Positions 26,719 through 35,478 of a DNA stretch of 42,183 nt are shown here, piece after piece. Every line of letters begins with the position of its first letter. The first letter of the stretch is position 1. The position numbers and the translations under genes are program-made. Source of the stretch: Rhodobiaceae bacterium. GTDB lineage: Bacteria > Pseudomonadota > Alphaproteobacteria > Rhizobiales > NORP267. The notes beneath the pieces were generated by a model. The model had not been told where the DNA came from, ran no database searches, and worked only from the letters and a program-made list of their open reading frames with translations. The stretch is from contig JAGRLG010000041.1 in assembly GCA_020441905.1 (NCBI GenBank), positions 1 to 42,183 of the forward strand. The letters are read 5' to 3'.

Positions 26719-26853
26719 AACTGTTATGGTGCTGAATTGTCGCAGTCCCCGTTAACAGAATAATTTGATCGGCGTGATTAACGCCCGAGAGCGGGTTTCC
26801 CCCGGGCGCCGTAGGGGTCGCCAAACAGAAAAAAGACCGGCGGACGGGACCGC

Positions 26854-26877
26854 TATAACCTCTGGAAAAAGGTTATA
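26854..26877. promoter_or_regulatory. Inverted repeat TATAACC-N10-GGTTATA
   Basis: Perfect 7-bp arms with a 10-bp spacer in an AT-rich patch of the intergenic region. The arms are suited to a dimeric regulator; the protein that binds it is unknown. Confidence 0.4.
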
Positions 26878-27317
26878 GATCAATATTATACCGGATGGGC
26901 AACGGGCAACCTGACGTAAAGGGCAGGGCCTCGGATATCGGTGGCGGATGTGCCGGGTTTGACGCCCCATGTGATTGAATTGAACGGCGGATTTTGCGTT
27001 TGACTTGCCGTAAGGCACTTGCAAGAGTCACCCGTTTCCCGCTATCTGCGGGGCGCCGGAATGGAATGATGGTCTTTCGTCTAATCGACCAAGGACGCAG
27101 CCGGACCGGTTTGAGGGTAGGCGCCTGAACCTGAAGGCGCCTTGGAATCGAGGTTGTGCGGGGTCGCGGAGACCCGCATGCCGACAAGCCCGTTTCGCCG
27201 CAGGCGGCAAGACGGGCGGGAGGAAGCCGGTCGGGGGAATTGATGACCCTGCCGGAATTCCCAAGTCATTTGGTTTCCGCGGAGTTCGGCCAATGGGCCG
27301 CAAAGGGAGGATTTTTC

Positions 27318-28373
27318 ATGAAGCGTTTTAGCAAGTTGCTGTTGGCGGGCGCGGCCGGTGCCGTGCTGAGTTTCGCCGCCGCCAGCACGTCGATGGCAGC
27401 GGAATTCAATTTCAAGTTCCACCATCTGCTGGGTCCGAAGTCGCCGGCCCATACCAAGATGATCGTTCCGTGGACGGAGCGGGTCATGAAGGACTCGGGC
27501 GGGCGCATCGCCATCGAGGTGTTCCCCTCGATGTCGCTTGGCGGCAAGCCGCCGCAGCTCGTCAACCAGGTGAATGACGGCGTCGTCGATTTCGTCTGGA
27601 CCGTGCTGGGCTACACGCCGGGCCGTTTCCCGCGCTCGGAGGTTTTCGACCTGCCCTTCGTGCACACCAACAACCCGATCGCCACCAACATGGCGATGTA
27701 TGACCTGCTGCAGAACGGCATGATCGCCGAGGACTTCAAGGACGTCAAAGTCATCGCCCTGCATGTCAATGCCGGCCAGGCCATTCACACCGTCGACAAG
27801 CCGATCCACACCGTGGAAGACCTGAAGGGCCTGAAGCTGCGTATCCCGACCCGCACCGGGGGCTGGATCATCGAGGCGCTGGGCGCCAACCCGGTCGCCA
27901 TGCCGGTGCCGGAACTGCCGCAGGCGCTGTCGAAGAAGGTCGTTGATGGCGCCTTCATTCCGTGGGAAATCATCCCGCCGCTGAAGATCCATGAGCTGAC
28001 CAAGTACCAGATCGAAGGCGAGAACAACACGCGCTTCGGCACCACCACGTTCATGATCGCCATGAACAAGGACTCCTATGCCAAGCTGCCGGACGACCTG
28101 AAGGCGGTCATCGACAAGAACGCGGGTCTCGACTGGTGGAAGGAAATCGGCCAGATCTGGACCGATTCCGAAAAGCCGGGCATCAAGATGGCGGTCGATC
28201 ACGGCAATGAGCACATCGTCATCGCCGGCGCCGAGCTCGAAAAGTTCCGCACCGCGCTGGAGCCGGTGGTCAATCGCTGGGTCGAGGAAGTCACGGCCAA
28301 GGGCATCGACGGCAAGGCGCTGGTCGCGGCTGCCCGCGAGGCCATTGCCAAGCACAGCAAAGAAGGCATGTAA
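27318..28373 (+). CDS. TRAP transporter solute-binding protein, DctP family
   Basis: Periplasmic receptor of a tripartite ATP-independent transporter. The ATG at 27318 is preceded by AAAGGGAGG and begins a Sec signal peptide (KRFSKLLLAGAAGAVLSFAAAS, cleavage likely at SMAA). The 351-residue length fits DctP/TAXI-unrelated receptors. The segment LKGLKLRIPTRTGGWIIEALG contains the conserved Arg that in this family salt-bridges the ligand carboxylate. The ligand is probably an organic acid; its identity cannot be read. Genes for the small and large membrane subunits follow at once. Confidence 0.95.
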   Translation: MKRFSKLLLAGAAGAVLSFAAASTSMAAEFNFKFHHLLGPKSPAHTKMIVPWTERVMKDSGGRIAIEVFPSMSLGGKPPQLVNQVNDGVVDFVWTVLGYTPGRFPRSEVFDLPFVHTNNPIATNMAMYDLLQNGMIAEDFKDVKVIALHVNAGQAIHTVDKPIHTVEDLKGLKLRIPTRTGGWIIEALGANPVAMPVPELPQALSKKVVDGAFIPWEIIPPLKIHELTKYQIEGENNTRFGTTTFMIAMNKDSYAKLPDDLKAVIDKNAGLDWWKEIGQIWTDSEKPGIKMAVDHGNEHIVIAGAELEKFRTALEPVVNRWVEEVTAKGIDGKALVAAAREAIAKHSKEGM

Positions 28374-28393
28374 GCCTCTTTTTGTGACAGACC

Positions 28394-28921
28394 ATGGAGA
28401 AACCATCCAATTTTACGGACGACGGACGGACGGGGCCTGAGGGCCCCGTCCGCACCCTCATCCGCTGGTGGGCACTGGGAGGCGGCTTCGTACTCTGTGC
28501 CCTGGCGATCATGACGGTTATCAGCGTGACGCTGACGGCGACCGTCGGCACCCAGGTGCCCGGCGATTTCGAAATGACCGAAATCGGCGTCGCGGTCGCA
28601 GTGTTCATGTTCCTGCCCTATACGCAGCTCACAGGGGCCAACGTCACGGTCGATATTTTCACTGCACGGGCCGGGCGACGGTTCAGCGCGATCATGGTTC
28701 TGGCCAGTTCCGCCATAGCGCTGTTGTTCTCGATCCTCCTCATTTGGCGGATGTCCGAGGGCATGCTCGACCTGCGCTCCTACAACGAGGTCACGGGCAT
28801 CATCGGCTTTCCGATCTGGACCGCTTTCATTCCGATGCTGATGTCTCTTGTTCTGCTTTTGGTGGCCTCTCTGGTAACCACCGGGGAAGCCTGGCACGAG
28901 TTCCGCGAAAGCCGGACGTAG
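28394..28921 (+). CDS. TRAP transporter small permease, DctQ family
   Basis: Four-helix membrane subunit that pairs with the large DctM-type permease. The 175-residue product has a hydrophilic N-terminus of about 25 residues and hydrophobic segments near 30-55, 65-85, 95-120 and 140-160. It lies 20 bp after the receptor gene. The binding site before the ATG is weak. Confidence 0.9.
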   Translation: MEKPSNFTDDGRTGPEGPVRTLIRWWALGGGFVLCALAIMTVISVTLTATVGTQVPGDFEMTEIGVAVAVFMFLPYTQLTGANVTVDIFTARAGRRFSAIMVLASSAIALLFSILLIWRMSEGMLDLRSYNEVTGIIGFPIWTAFIPMLMSLVLLLVASLVTTGEAWHEFRESRT

Positions 28922-28961
28922 TATTCTTGTTTGCGGTCTTGCGGGGGGGCGTTGACCTTAC

Positions 28962-30287
28962 ATGTTCATCGATTTTGCTATTGGCCTTGCCGGCCTTGCC
29001 TTTCTAATCGCACTTATCGCACTGCGGATCCCGATCGCCTATGCGATGATCCTGGTGGGGCTGGTCGGGGTTCCGCTGCTGTCGGGCGTCGATATCGTCC
29101 TGTCCCAGCTCAAGGATCTCGCCTACTCGCAGTTCTCCATCTACGACCTGTCGGTGGTGCCGATGTTCGTGCTGATGGGCAATATCGCCACCAGGGCGGG
29201 GCTTAGCCGGGATCTGTTCACGGCGGCCAACGCCTGGCTCGGACGCTTCAAGGGCGGCGTTGCGATGGCGGCCATTGCCGCCTGCGCCGGCTTCGGCTCG
29301 GTGTGCGGCTCGTCGCTGGCAACGGCCTCGACCATGGGGCAGGTGGCCTATCCGGAATTGCGGCGGCTGAAATATTCGCCGGCGCTTGCCACCGGTACCC
29401 TGGCGGCAGGCGGCACCCTCGGGATTCTCATTCCGCCTTCGGTGGTGCTGATCATCTATGCCATCATCGTCGAAGCCAATATCGTCACCATGTTCATGGC
29501 GGCGTTCATTCCCGGCATTCTGGCGATGCTGCTTTTCATGCTCACCGTCACCATTTTCGTCACCGTCAAACCGAGCGCGGCGCCGAAGGGCAGGGCGGTC
29601 AGCAGCAAGGAGCTGATGGAGGCGACGGTTGCCATCCTGCCGGTGGCCACCGTATTCGCGGTGGTGATCGGAGGCATCTATCTCGGCTTTTTCAACCCGA
29701 CACCGGCTGCCGCCGTCGGCGCCGTGCTGGTCTGGGTATTCGGCATCGTCCGCAAGCAGCTGAACTGGGCGGGGATGAAGTCCGCGCTGCTGGAAACCTG
29801 CCAGACGACGGCGATGATCTTTCTCATCCTGCTGGGCGCCGAATTGCTGAAGATCTTCATGTCGCGCGGCGGCGTGCCGATCGCGGCGGCGGAAGCCATC
29901 CAGGGCAGCGGCCTTTCGCCGATGGTCATTCTGGTGCTGCTGCTGATTGCCCTGATCTTCCTCGGATGCCTCATGGATTCGCTGTCCATGATCATTCTGG
30001 CCATTCCGTTCTTCTGGCCGGTACTGGAAGGGCTCGACTACGGCATGTCGATCGAGGACATGAAGATCTGGTTCGGTATCATCGCCCTGGTGGTGGTGGA
30101 GTTGGGATTGATAACGCCCCCTGTGGGAATGAACGTCTTCGTTATCCATTCCATTGCCAAGGACGTGCCGATGTCGGAAACCTTCAAGGGCGTGCTGCCG
30201 TTCTTTGCCTCCGAGATCGTTCGCGTGTCGCTGCTGGTGGCGTTCCCGTCGATCATCCTTTTCCTGCCGAGACTGCTTGGAAACTAG
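28962..30287 (+). CDS. TRAP transporter large permease, DctM family
   Basis: Ion-coupled transport subunit; 441 residues with about twelve hydrophobic segments, normal for DctM. Typical stretches include FGSVCGSSLATASTMGQVAYPEL and TLAAGGTLGILIPPS in the first half and LITPPVGMNVFVIHSIAKDV in the second, the paired ion/substrate-binding hairpins of this family. It completes the dctPQM-type operon and is followed by a strong terminator. Confidence 0.95.
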   Translation: MFIDFAIGLAGLAFLIALIALRIPIAYAMILVGLVGVPLLSGVDIVLSQLKDLAYSQFSIYDLSVVPMFVLMGNIATRAGLSRDLFTAANAWLGRFKGGVAMAAIAACAGFGSVCGSSLATASTMGQVAYPELRRLKYSPALATGTLAAGGTLGILIPPSVVLIIYAIIVEANIVTMFMAAFIPGILAMLLFMLTVTIFVTVKPSAAPKGRAVSSKELMEATVAILPVATVFAVVIGGIYLGFFNPTPAAAVGAVLVWVFGIVRKQLNWAGMKSALLETCQTTAMIFLILLGAELLKIFMSRGGVPIAAAEAIQGSGLSPMVILVLLLIALIFLGCLMDSLSMIILAIPFFWPVLEGLDYGMSIEDMKIWFGIIALVVVELGLITPPVGMNVFVIHSIAKDVPMSETFKGVLPFFASEIVRVSLLVAFPSIILFLPRLLGN

Positions 30288-30314
30288 CGCGACGGCATGA
30301 GTTGCCTGCACAAG

Positions 30315-30343
30315 CGCCCGGCCTTTCGGCCGGGCGTTTTTTT
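30315..30343 (+). terminator. Rho-independent terminator of the TRAP operon
   Basis: A perfect 9-bp stem (CGCCCGGCC / GGCCGGGCG) with a TTTC loop followed directly by seven T, 28 bp after the dctM-type stop codon. The clearest intrinsic terminator in the window. Confidence 0.93.
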
Positions 30344-30358
30344 GCGTCAAATGGGTGA

Positions 30359-30386
30359 TATTTCATATATTGAAATATAGGTTTCA
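30359..30386. promoter_or_regulatory. TTTCA half-site array, candidate IclR-family operator
   Basis: TATTTCA-TATAT-TGAAATA is a perfect palindrome with 7-bp arms (30359-30377). A third TTTCA follows at 30382-30386. The half-sites start about one helical turn apart (30361, 30371, 30382). The array lies just upstream of the putative -35 of the IclR gene, suggesting autoregulation. Confidence 0.55.
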
Positions 30387-30394
30387 AAAAAGCA

Positions 30395-30423
30395 TTGACG
30401 ATACCAGCCGGGGCTGCGAATAT
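30395..30423 (+). promoter_or_regulatory. Predicted sigma-70 promoter of the IclR-family gene
   Basis: -35 TTGACG (30395-30400), a 17-bp spacer, then GAATAT (30418-30423). The -35 fits the alphaproteobacterial TTGACR form. It lies about 97 bp before the chosen GTG start and beside the TTTCA array. Confidence 0.45.
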
Positions 30424-30519
30424 CGCCGCAGGAACAGGGAATGCCGCCCCGGATGCGGGCGGCGGCGGCACGGTGTACAGTTCCGGAACTCTCTCGATCC
30501 ATTGGGGCAGGAACGGGCC

Positions 30520-31287
30520 GTGGCCACACAACTCAACAATTCAGTCGCACGCGCATTCGCCATCCTCGAGATGTTTACCGAGCGCCGCTCCCAGGTCACC
30601 GCGGGCGACGTGGCGAGGGAGTTGGGCCTGAATGCGGTCACCGCGCACCGTTTCCTGCGCTCGCTGGAATCGGTTGGAGCAATCGTCGCCGAAACCCGCG
30701 GCACCTACCGGCTGGGCTTTCTCTTCGCCGATCTTGGCAGCCGGGTCGTTGTCGGCAATTGCCTGGCACGGGTGGCCAAACCGGCGCTGGATGGGGTCAG
30801 CCGCGACATCAAGGAAGCCTCGATGGCGACGGTGATGGAATCGAACATGGTGTCCTGCGTTGCTATAGCCAAGGCCGGGCGCACGTTGTCGGTCCATATC
30901 CGTCCGGGCACGCGCATGCCGGCCTATTGCGTCGCCAATGGCAAGGTCTGGCTGGCCCATTTGCCGCCGGCGGATCTGGAGCGCTACCTTGATGAGGTCG
31001 AGCTGAAAGCCTATACGCCGAAGACCATTACCAGCCGCGAGGCGCTCAGGCGCGACCTCGACCAGGTGCGCAAGGACGGCTTTGCCATCAATGACGGCGA
31101 ACGCGAGGACGGACTGAAGGCGGTCGCGATCCCGCTTATGGGCCGCAACAACGCGCTTCTTGCCGGACTATCGGTCTTCGGCCCGACATCGCGCCTCAAT
31201 GATGCCGTGGTGGAGCGGGCGCTGGAGCGGCTGCGCCAGGCGGCAAGGGAAATCGAAATAGAGCTTTACGGACGCGCCGCTGCATAA
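30520..31287 (+). CDS. IclR-family transcriptional regulator
   Basis: Cytoplasmic DNA-binding regulator of 255 residues. The GTG at 30520 is preferred because AGGA lies 7-10 bases before it and the product then starts just ahead of the winged helix. The open frame upstream would add a basic, unconserved leader. The HTH domain covers about residues 8-70 (VARAFAILEMF ... VTAHRFLRSLESVGAI) and the effector-binding IclR domain about 80-250 (with AYCVANGKVWLA and FAINDGEREDGLKAVAIPL). It sits between the TRAP operon and the oxidoreductase pair on the same strand, so control of one or both by the imported acid is the natural inference. Confidence 0.93.
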   Translation: MATQLNNSVARAFAILEMFTERRSQVTAGDVARELGLNAVTAHRFLRSLESVGAIVAETRGTYRLGFLFADLGSRVVVGNCLARVAKPALDGVSRDIKEASMATVMESNMVSCVAIAKAGRTLSVHIRPGTRMPAYCVANGKVWLAHLPPADLERYLDEVELKAYTPKTITSREALRRDLDQVRKDGFAINDGEREDGLKAVAIPLMGRNNALLAGLSVFGPTSRLNDAVVERALERLRQAAREIEIELYGRAAA

Positions 31288-31373
31288 GGGGCGCCAAAGG
31301 CGTGGTTTTCGGAACAGGAATTCTTGGCTGACAGGGGTGGCACCAGACAGGCCAACAGGAGTGCACAGGTAAT

Positions 31374-33515
31374 ATGGAACGCAGCTTCAGTGAAGAAATC
31401 AAGCTCTTGAGCGCCGGTAAGGGCGAGGTGTTCAGGGGCGAGGGCATCCTTGCCATCACCAAGGGCCTGCTGCAATCCGGGGTCAGTTATGTCGGCGGCT
31501 ACCAGGGCGCGCCGGTGTCCCATCTGCTCGACGTGCTGGTGTCGGCCAAGAGCTACATGGAAGAGCTGGGCGTCCATGTCGAAGCCTGCAGCAACGAGGC
31601 GTCGGCGGCGGCCATGCTCGGTGCCTCGCAGGTCTATCCGATGCGCGGCGCGGTGACCTGGAAGTCGATCGTAGGGACCAATGTCGCGTCCGACGCGCTG
31701 TCCCATCTCGCCTCGGGCGGCGTGAAGGGCGGGGCGCTGATCATCATCGGCGAGGATTACGGCGAGGGCTCCAGCATCATCCAGGAACGCAGCCTGGCGG
31801 TGGCGCTCAAATCCTCGATGTGGCTGGTCGACCCAAGACCCAACCTGACCTCGATGGTCGATATGGTAGAACACGGCTTCGCCTTGTCGGAGGCGTCAAA
31901 TACGCCGGTGATGATGCAGCTGCGCATTCGCGCCTGTCACGTCCAGGGCGAGTTCGTTGCCCGCGACAACGTCAAGCCCAAGATTGGCGGCATCCACAAG
32001 CTGGCCGAGCCGGCGGCGTTCAGCTATGACCGCCTAGCCCATCCGCCGTCCACCTTCGTTCACGAACATGCCAAGGTGAGCGACCGGCGGCCGGCGGCGC
32101 AGGACTATATCCGCAAGCACAAGCTCAACGAGGTGTTCAAGGGGACCAGGAACGCCCCGCTCGGCCTGATTCTCCAAGGCGGGCTTTACAACACCGTCAT
32201 GCGCCAGCTCTGCGAACTCGGGCTGGCCGACGACTACGGCAATTCGGCGCTCGACCTCCTGGTTCTCAATGTCACCAACCCGCTGGTCGGCGACGAGATC
32301 GAGGATTTCTGCCGCGGCAAGGATGCGGTGCTGGTGATCGAGGAGGGCACGCCGGAGTTTCTCGAGCAGCAGATTCTAAAGATCGTGACCAGGGCCAAGC
32401 TCAAGATCGAGGTCTGCGGCAAGGATTTCCTGCCCGAGGCGGGCGAGTATAACGGGCAGGTGGTGGCGAAAGGCGTGGCCGCCTTTCTCGGCGCCCACAA
32501 GAAGAAGGGGCTCGCGCTGGCGGGCGCCGGCCGCCACGTCAAGAAGGTGGAAGAGGCGCTGGCCATCGGCGCCAAGGCGCTGGGCGGCCCGGTCCTGCCG
32601 CGCCCGCCGGGGTTTTGCACCGGCTGCCCCGAGCGCCCGGTGTTCGGCGCCATCAAGCTGGCGGAGCGCGATCTCGGCAAGGTTCACGTCTCAAGCGATA
32701 TCGGCTGTCATTCCTTCGCCACCTTCGCGCCGTTCTCGCTCGGCAATTCGATCATGGGCTACGGCATGTCCCTGGCCTCGATGGCGGCGGTGGCGCCGAC
32801 CCAGCAGCGCCGTTCGATCGCCGTCATGGGCGATGGCGGCTTCTGGCATAACGGCCTGCAATCGGGCGTCATGAGCAATCTGTTCAACAAGGGCGACGGC
32901 GTGCTGGTCATCATGCAGAACGGCTACACCTCGGCCACCGGGCAGCAGGACCATATGTCGTCAGCCCATTTCGCGCCGGTGGTGGGCGACAAGCTGGATG
33001 CCGATATCGAGACAACGCTGAAGGCCGTCGGCGTCAAATGGCTGCGCACGGTGCGCACCTATTCGGTCGAGAAGATGGTGCACACCCTCAAGCAGGCGCT
33101 GACCACGGCCGAAAAGGGGCTGAAGGTCATCATTGCCGACGGCGAATGCATGCTGGTGCGCCAGCGCGGCATCAAGGCCGAGCGGGCGCGGCTGTTGAAG
33201 GAAGGCTCGAGGGCCGAGCAGGAGAAATTCGGCGTCGATGACGAGGTCTGCGTCAACGACCACCCCTGCGTGCGCCTGTCGGGATGCCCGTCGCTGACCA
33301 CCAAGCCCAACCCCGACCCGCTGCGCAGCGAGCCGGTGGCCCATGTCAACCAGGACTGCGTGGCCTGCGGATTGTGCGGCGAGATGGCCCATGCCGCGGT
33401 GCTGTGCCCGTCCTTCTACCGCGCCAAGCGGATCTACAATCCCGGAAAGCTCGAAACCATGGTTCATCGCCTTCGCCAAACCGTCATCTCCAGCCTGTCG
33501 AAGGTGGCGGCATGA
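31374..33515 (+). CDS. Indolepyruvate ferredoxin oxidoreductase alpha-like subunit (IorA family)
   Basis: Thiamine-diphosphate enzyme subunit that oxidatively decarboxylates a 2-oxo acid to an acyl-CoA with ferredoxin as acceptor. The 713-residue product has the N-terminal pyrimidine-binding region (GGYQGAPVSHLLD, ACSNEASAAAM). It also has FCTGCPERPVFGAI, and the TPP/Mg motif starting at GDGGFWHNGLQSG (near residue 486) and closing with QNGYTSATGQQD. A Cys-rich C-terminus (626-680, including CVACGLCGEMAHAAVLCP) binds Fe-S clusters. Arylpyruvates are the known substrates of relatives; the substrate here is not proven. The TGA overlaps the start of the beta-subunit gene. Confidence 0.92.
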   Translation: MERSFSEEIKLLSAGKGEVFRGEGILAITKGLLQSGVSYVGGYQGAPVSHLLDVLVSAKSYMEELGVHVEACSNEASAAAMLGASQVYPMRGAVTWKSIVGTNVASDALSHLASGGVKGGALIIIGEDYGEGSSIIQERSLAVALKSSMWLVDPRPNLTSMVDMVEHGFALSEASNTPVMMQLRIRACHVQGEFVARDNVKPKIGGIHKLAEPAAFSYDRLAHPPSTFVHEHAKVSDRRPAAQDYIRKHKLNEVFKGTRNAPLGLILQGGLYNTVMRQLCELGLADDYGNSALDLLVLNVTNPLVGDEIEDFCRGKDAVLVIEEGTPEFLEQQILKIVTRAKLKIEVCGKDFLPEAGEYNGQVVAKGVAAFLGAHKKKGLALAGAGRHVKKVEEALAIGAKALGGPVLPRPPGFCTGCPERPVFGAIKLAERDLGKVHVSSDIGCHSFATFAPFSLGNSIMGYGMSLASMAAVAPTQQRRSIAVMGDGGFWHNGLQSGVMSNLFNKGDGVLVIMQNGYTSATGQQDHMSSAHFAPVVGDKLDADIETTLKAVGVKWLRTVRTYSVEKMVHTLKQALTTAEKGLKVIIADGECMLVRQRGIKAERARLLKEGSRAEQEKFGVDDEVCVNDHPCVRLSGCPSLTTKPNPDPLRSEPVAHVNQDCVACGLCGEMAHAAVLCPSFYRAKRIYNPGKLETMVHRLRQTVISSLSKVAA

Positions 33516-34936
33516 GCGCGGTGACCCGGCTGTTGATCGCGGCGCTGGGCGGCGAGGGCGGCGGCGTCCTTTCCGGCTGGGTGGTGGCGGCGGCGCAGGC
33601 GCAAGGCCATGCGGTGCAGGCGACCTCGGTGCCGGGAGTGGCCCAGCGCACCGGCGCCACGACCTATTATGTCGAGATCGGCAAGCGCGACAAGAAGGGC
33701 GCCGCGCCGGTCTTTGCCCTGATGCCGGTCGAGGGCGGTGTCGATGTGGTGGTGGCGAGCGAGCTCCTGGAGGCGGCGCGCATGGTCGAGCGCGGCTTCG
33801 TGACGCCGGACCGCACCTTCCTCCTGGCTTCGACCCACCGCGTGCTGACGGTGCCGGAAAAATCGGCCAGGGGCGACGGCACCGCCAATGCCGACACCAT
33901 GATGCGCTCGTTGGAAAAATGCAGCAAGGAGCGCTTCCTGTTCGACATGGCGGAAACCCGCCAGCAAGTCGGCACCATCGTCAATTCGGTCATGCTGGGC
34001 GCCATGGCCGGCCTCGAGCTGCTGCCGATCTCGAAGGAAAATTATCTTGAAGCGATGCAGGGCACGGCCGGCAGCGCTGCCAATCTGCGCGGCTTCGAAG
34101 CGGGATTTGCCATCGCCACCGGGGAACGCGAGGCGCCGCAGGCCGGCGATCCCAAACGCGCGCCAAGGCCCATGGCGGCCGACCCGCTGGCGGCCCGCGT
34201 GGCGGGGATGCCGGAAGGGGCGCGCGATGTCGTGCGTATCGGCGTCGGCCGCCTGATCGATTATCAGGACGTCGACTATGCCCGGCTTTACCTCGACCGC
34301 TTGCAGCCCTTCATGGAATCGGGGCCGCTGCTACGCGAGCTGGCACGCCATCTGGCGGTACGCATGAGCTATGAGGACATCATCCGCGTCGCCCAGCTCA
34401 AGGTCCGGCCCGAGCGCTTTTCACGCATCCGGTCCGAGATCGGCATCGACGGCACGGAACCCTTCGAGGTGGTCGACTTTTTCAAGCCTGGCATACCCGA
34501 ACTGGCCGACCTGCTGCCGCCGGCGCTGGGGCGCCGTTTGCTGGCCTGGGCGGCCAGGGCGCCGGAGAAGCGGGGCTACAATATCGGCATGAAGGTCAAG
34601 ACGACCTCGATATCGGGCTTCCTGCGGGTGTGGCTGCTGGCCAGGATGCGCTTCTGGCGCCGGCGCACGCTGCGCTTTGCCGAGGAGCAGGCGCAGATCG
34701 AAGGCTGGCTCAAGCTGGTTGAGCGCGCCCAGGCGCGCGACCCGGCGCTGGCCCGCGAGGTCGCGGATCTGGCCCGAATCGTCAAGGGCTATGGCGATAC
34801 CCATCGCCGCGCCGTAACCACCTATCGCGACCTGGTCGAACGGGTGGTCGATCCGGCCCTTTCCGGCGATGGCACCGGCAAGGGGGTGGCGCGCAGGCTC
34901 AAGGAAGAGATTTCCCAGGTGCTCGCCACCCATTGA
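33512..34936 (+). CDS. Indolepyruvate oxidoreductase beta-like subunit with C-terminal extension (IorB family)
   Basis: Starts at the ATG overlapping the alpha-subunit stop (ATGA), giving 474 residues. The first 190 or so are the pyruvate-ferredoxin-oxidoreductase gamma-type domain (LLIAALGGEGGGVLSGWVV, then TSVPGVAQRTGATTYYVEI). The remaining 280 residues are an Arg-rich, largely helical extension of the DUF6537 type, found in bacterial IorB-like proteins and absent from the short archaeal IorB. It forms the enzyme with the preceding subunit. No ferredoxin gene is adjacent. Confidence 0.9.
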   Translation: MSAVTRLLIAALGGEGGGVLSGWVVAAAQAQGHAVQATSVPGVAQRTGATTYYVEIGKRDKKGAAPVFALMPVEGGVDVVVASELLEAARMVERGFVTPDRTFLLASTHRVLTVPEKSARGDGTANADTMMRSLEKCSKERFLFDMAETRQQVGTIVNSVMLGAMAGLELLPISKENYLEAMQGTAGSAANLRGFEAGFAIATGEREAPQAGDPKRAPRPMAADPLAARVAGMPEGARDVVRIGVGRLIDYQDVDYARLYLDRLQPFMESGPLLRELARHLAVRMSYEDIIRVAQLKVRPERFSRIRSEIGIDGTEPFEVVDFFKPGIPELADLLPPALGRRLLAWAARAPEKRGYNIGMKVKTTSISGFLRVWLLARMRFWRRRTLRFAEEQAQIEGWLKLVERAQARDPALAREVADLARIVKGYGDTHRRAVTTYRDLVERVVDPALSGDGTGKGVARRLKEEISQVLATH

Positions 34937-34948
34937 TCTCCGGTGTGC

Positions 34949-34970
34949 CGCCCGCCGGACTCTGCGGGCG
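34949..34970 (+). terminator. Weak hairpin after the oxidoreductase pair
   Basis: A 7-bp stem (CGCCCGC / GCGGGCG) with an 8-nt loop, 12 bp after the stop codon, without a T-run. The 204-bp gap that follows leads to acpXL and shows no other clear element. Confidence 0.3.
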
Positions 34971-35140
34971 CCTTGCTGCGCCTTTGTCGCCGCGTTCCGG
35001 CAGGTGCATCGGGCATATGGACCATGCCGGTTTAGTGCGTTAAAGATAGCCGCTCTTGGGCATGCCTCACGCGCGGACGATACCGGCTGCGCGGGTGGGG
35101 CGGTCAGTTCATTGTCTATGCAAAAGAGGTCAGTCGCTTT

Positions 35141-35419
35141 ATGTCGTCAACCTTCGAAAAAGTCGCGGCGATCATTTCGGATACGAGCGAAATTCCGCTT
35201 GAAGAGATCACTCCGAAAAGCCATACGATCGACGATCTGGGGATCGACAGCCTCGATTTCCTCGACATCGTATTCGCCATCGACAAGAGCTTCGGGATCA
35301 AGATTCCGCTCGAAGCCTGGACGGAAGAGGTCAACAAGGGTCTCGCCTCTGCGGATGACTACTTCGTTCTGGAGAAGCTCTGCCAGCGTATCGACAAGCT
35401 GGTCGGGGAAAAGGGCTGA
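35141..35419 (+). CDS. acpXL: Acyl carrier protein AcpXL
   Basis: Specialised acyl carrier protein that carries the very-long-chain (27-hydroxyoctacosanoate-type) acyl chain for lipid A in rhizobia and relatives. It is 92 residues, the same length as rhizobial AcpXL, with the phosphopantetheine site Ser37 in [17 protein letters not shown]. The features that set AcpXL apart from housekeeping AcpP are present: the KIPLEAW segment and the longer C-terminus with [13 protein letters not shown] lies upstream of the ATG. It heads a six-gene cluster in the order known for this pathway. Confidence 0.95.
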   Translation: MSSTFEKVAAIISDTSEIPLEEITPKSHTIDDLGIDSLDFLDIVFAIDKSFGIKIPLEAWTEEVNKGLASADDYFVLEKLCQRIDKLVGEKG

Positions 35420-35478
35420 TCTGACGAACCCGGTTGGAAGTTAACCGTCCCCGACCCACAAGGACTTATCGCCGGTCG

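Larger units (their letters stand above)
26563..27317. other. Long non-coding region before the TRAP operon
   Basis: 755 bp without a convincing gene on either strand. It holds a perfect FNR-type palindrome (26705), an inverted repeat (26854-26877) and locally AT-rich patches. A possible promoter is TTGCAA (27019-27024), 17 bp, CTATCT (27042-27047), upstream of dctP. The frame of dctP stays open upstream to 27156 but lacks a binding site there and would mask the signal peptide. Confidence 0.5.

Noticed and set aside
27156..27317. N-terminal extension of the TRAP receptor from the upstream in-frame start
   Set aside because: A strong AAAGGGAGG site directly precedes the ATG at 27318, and the extension would place 54 polar residues before the signal peptide.
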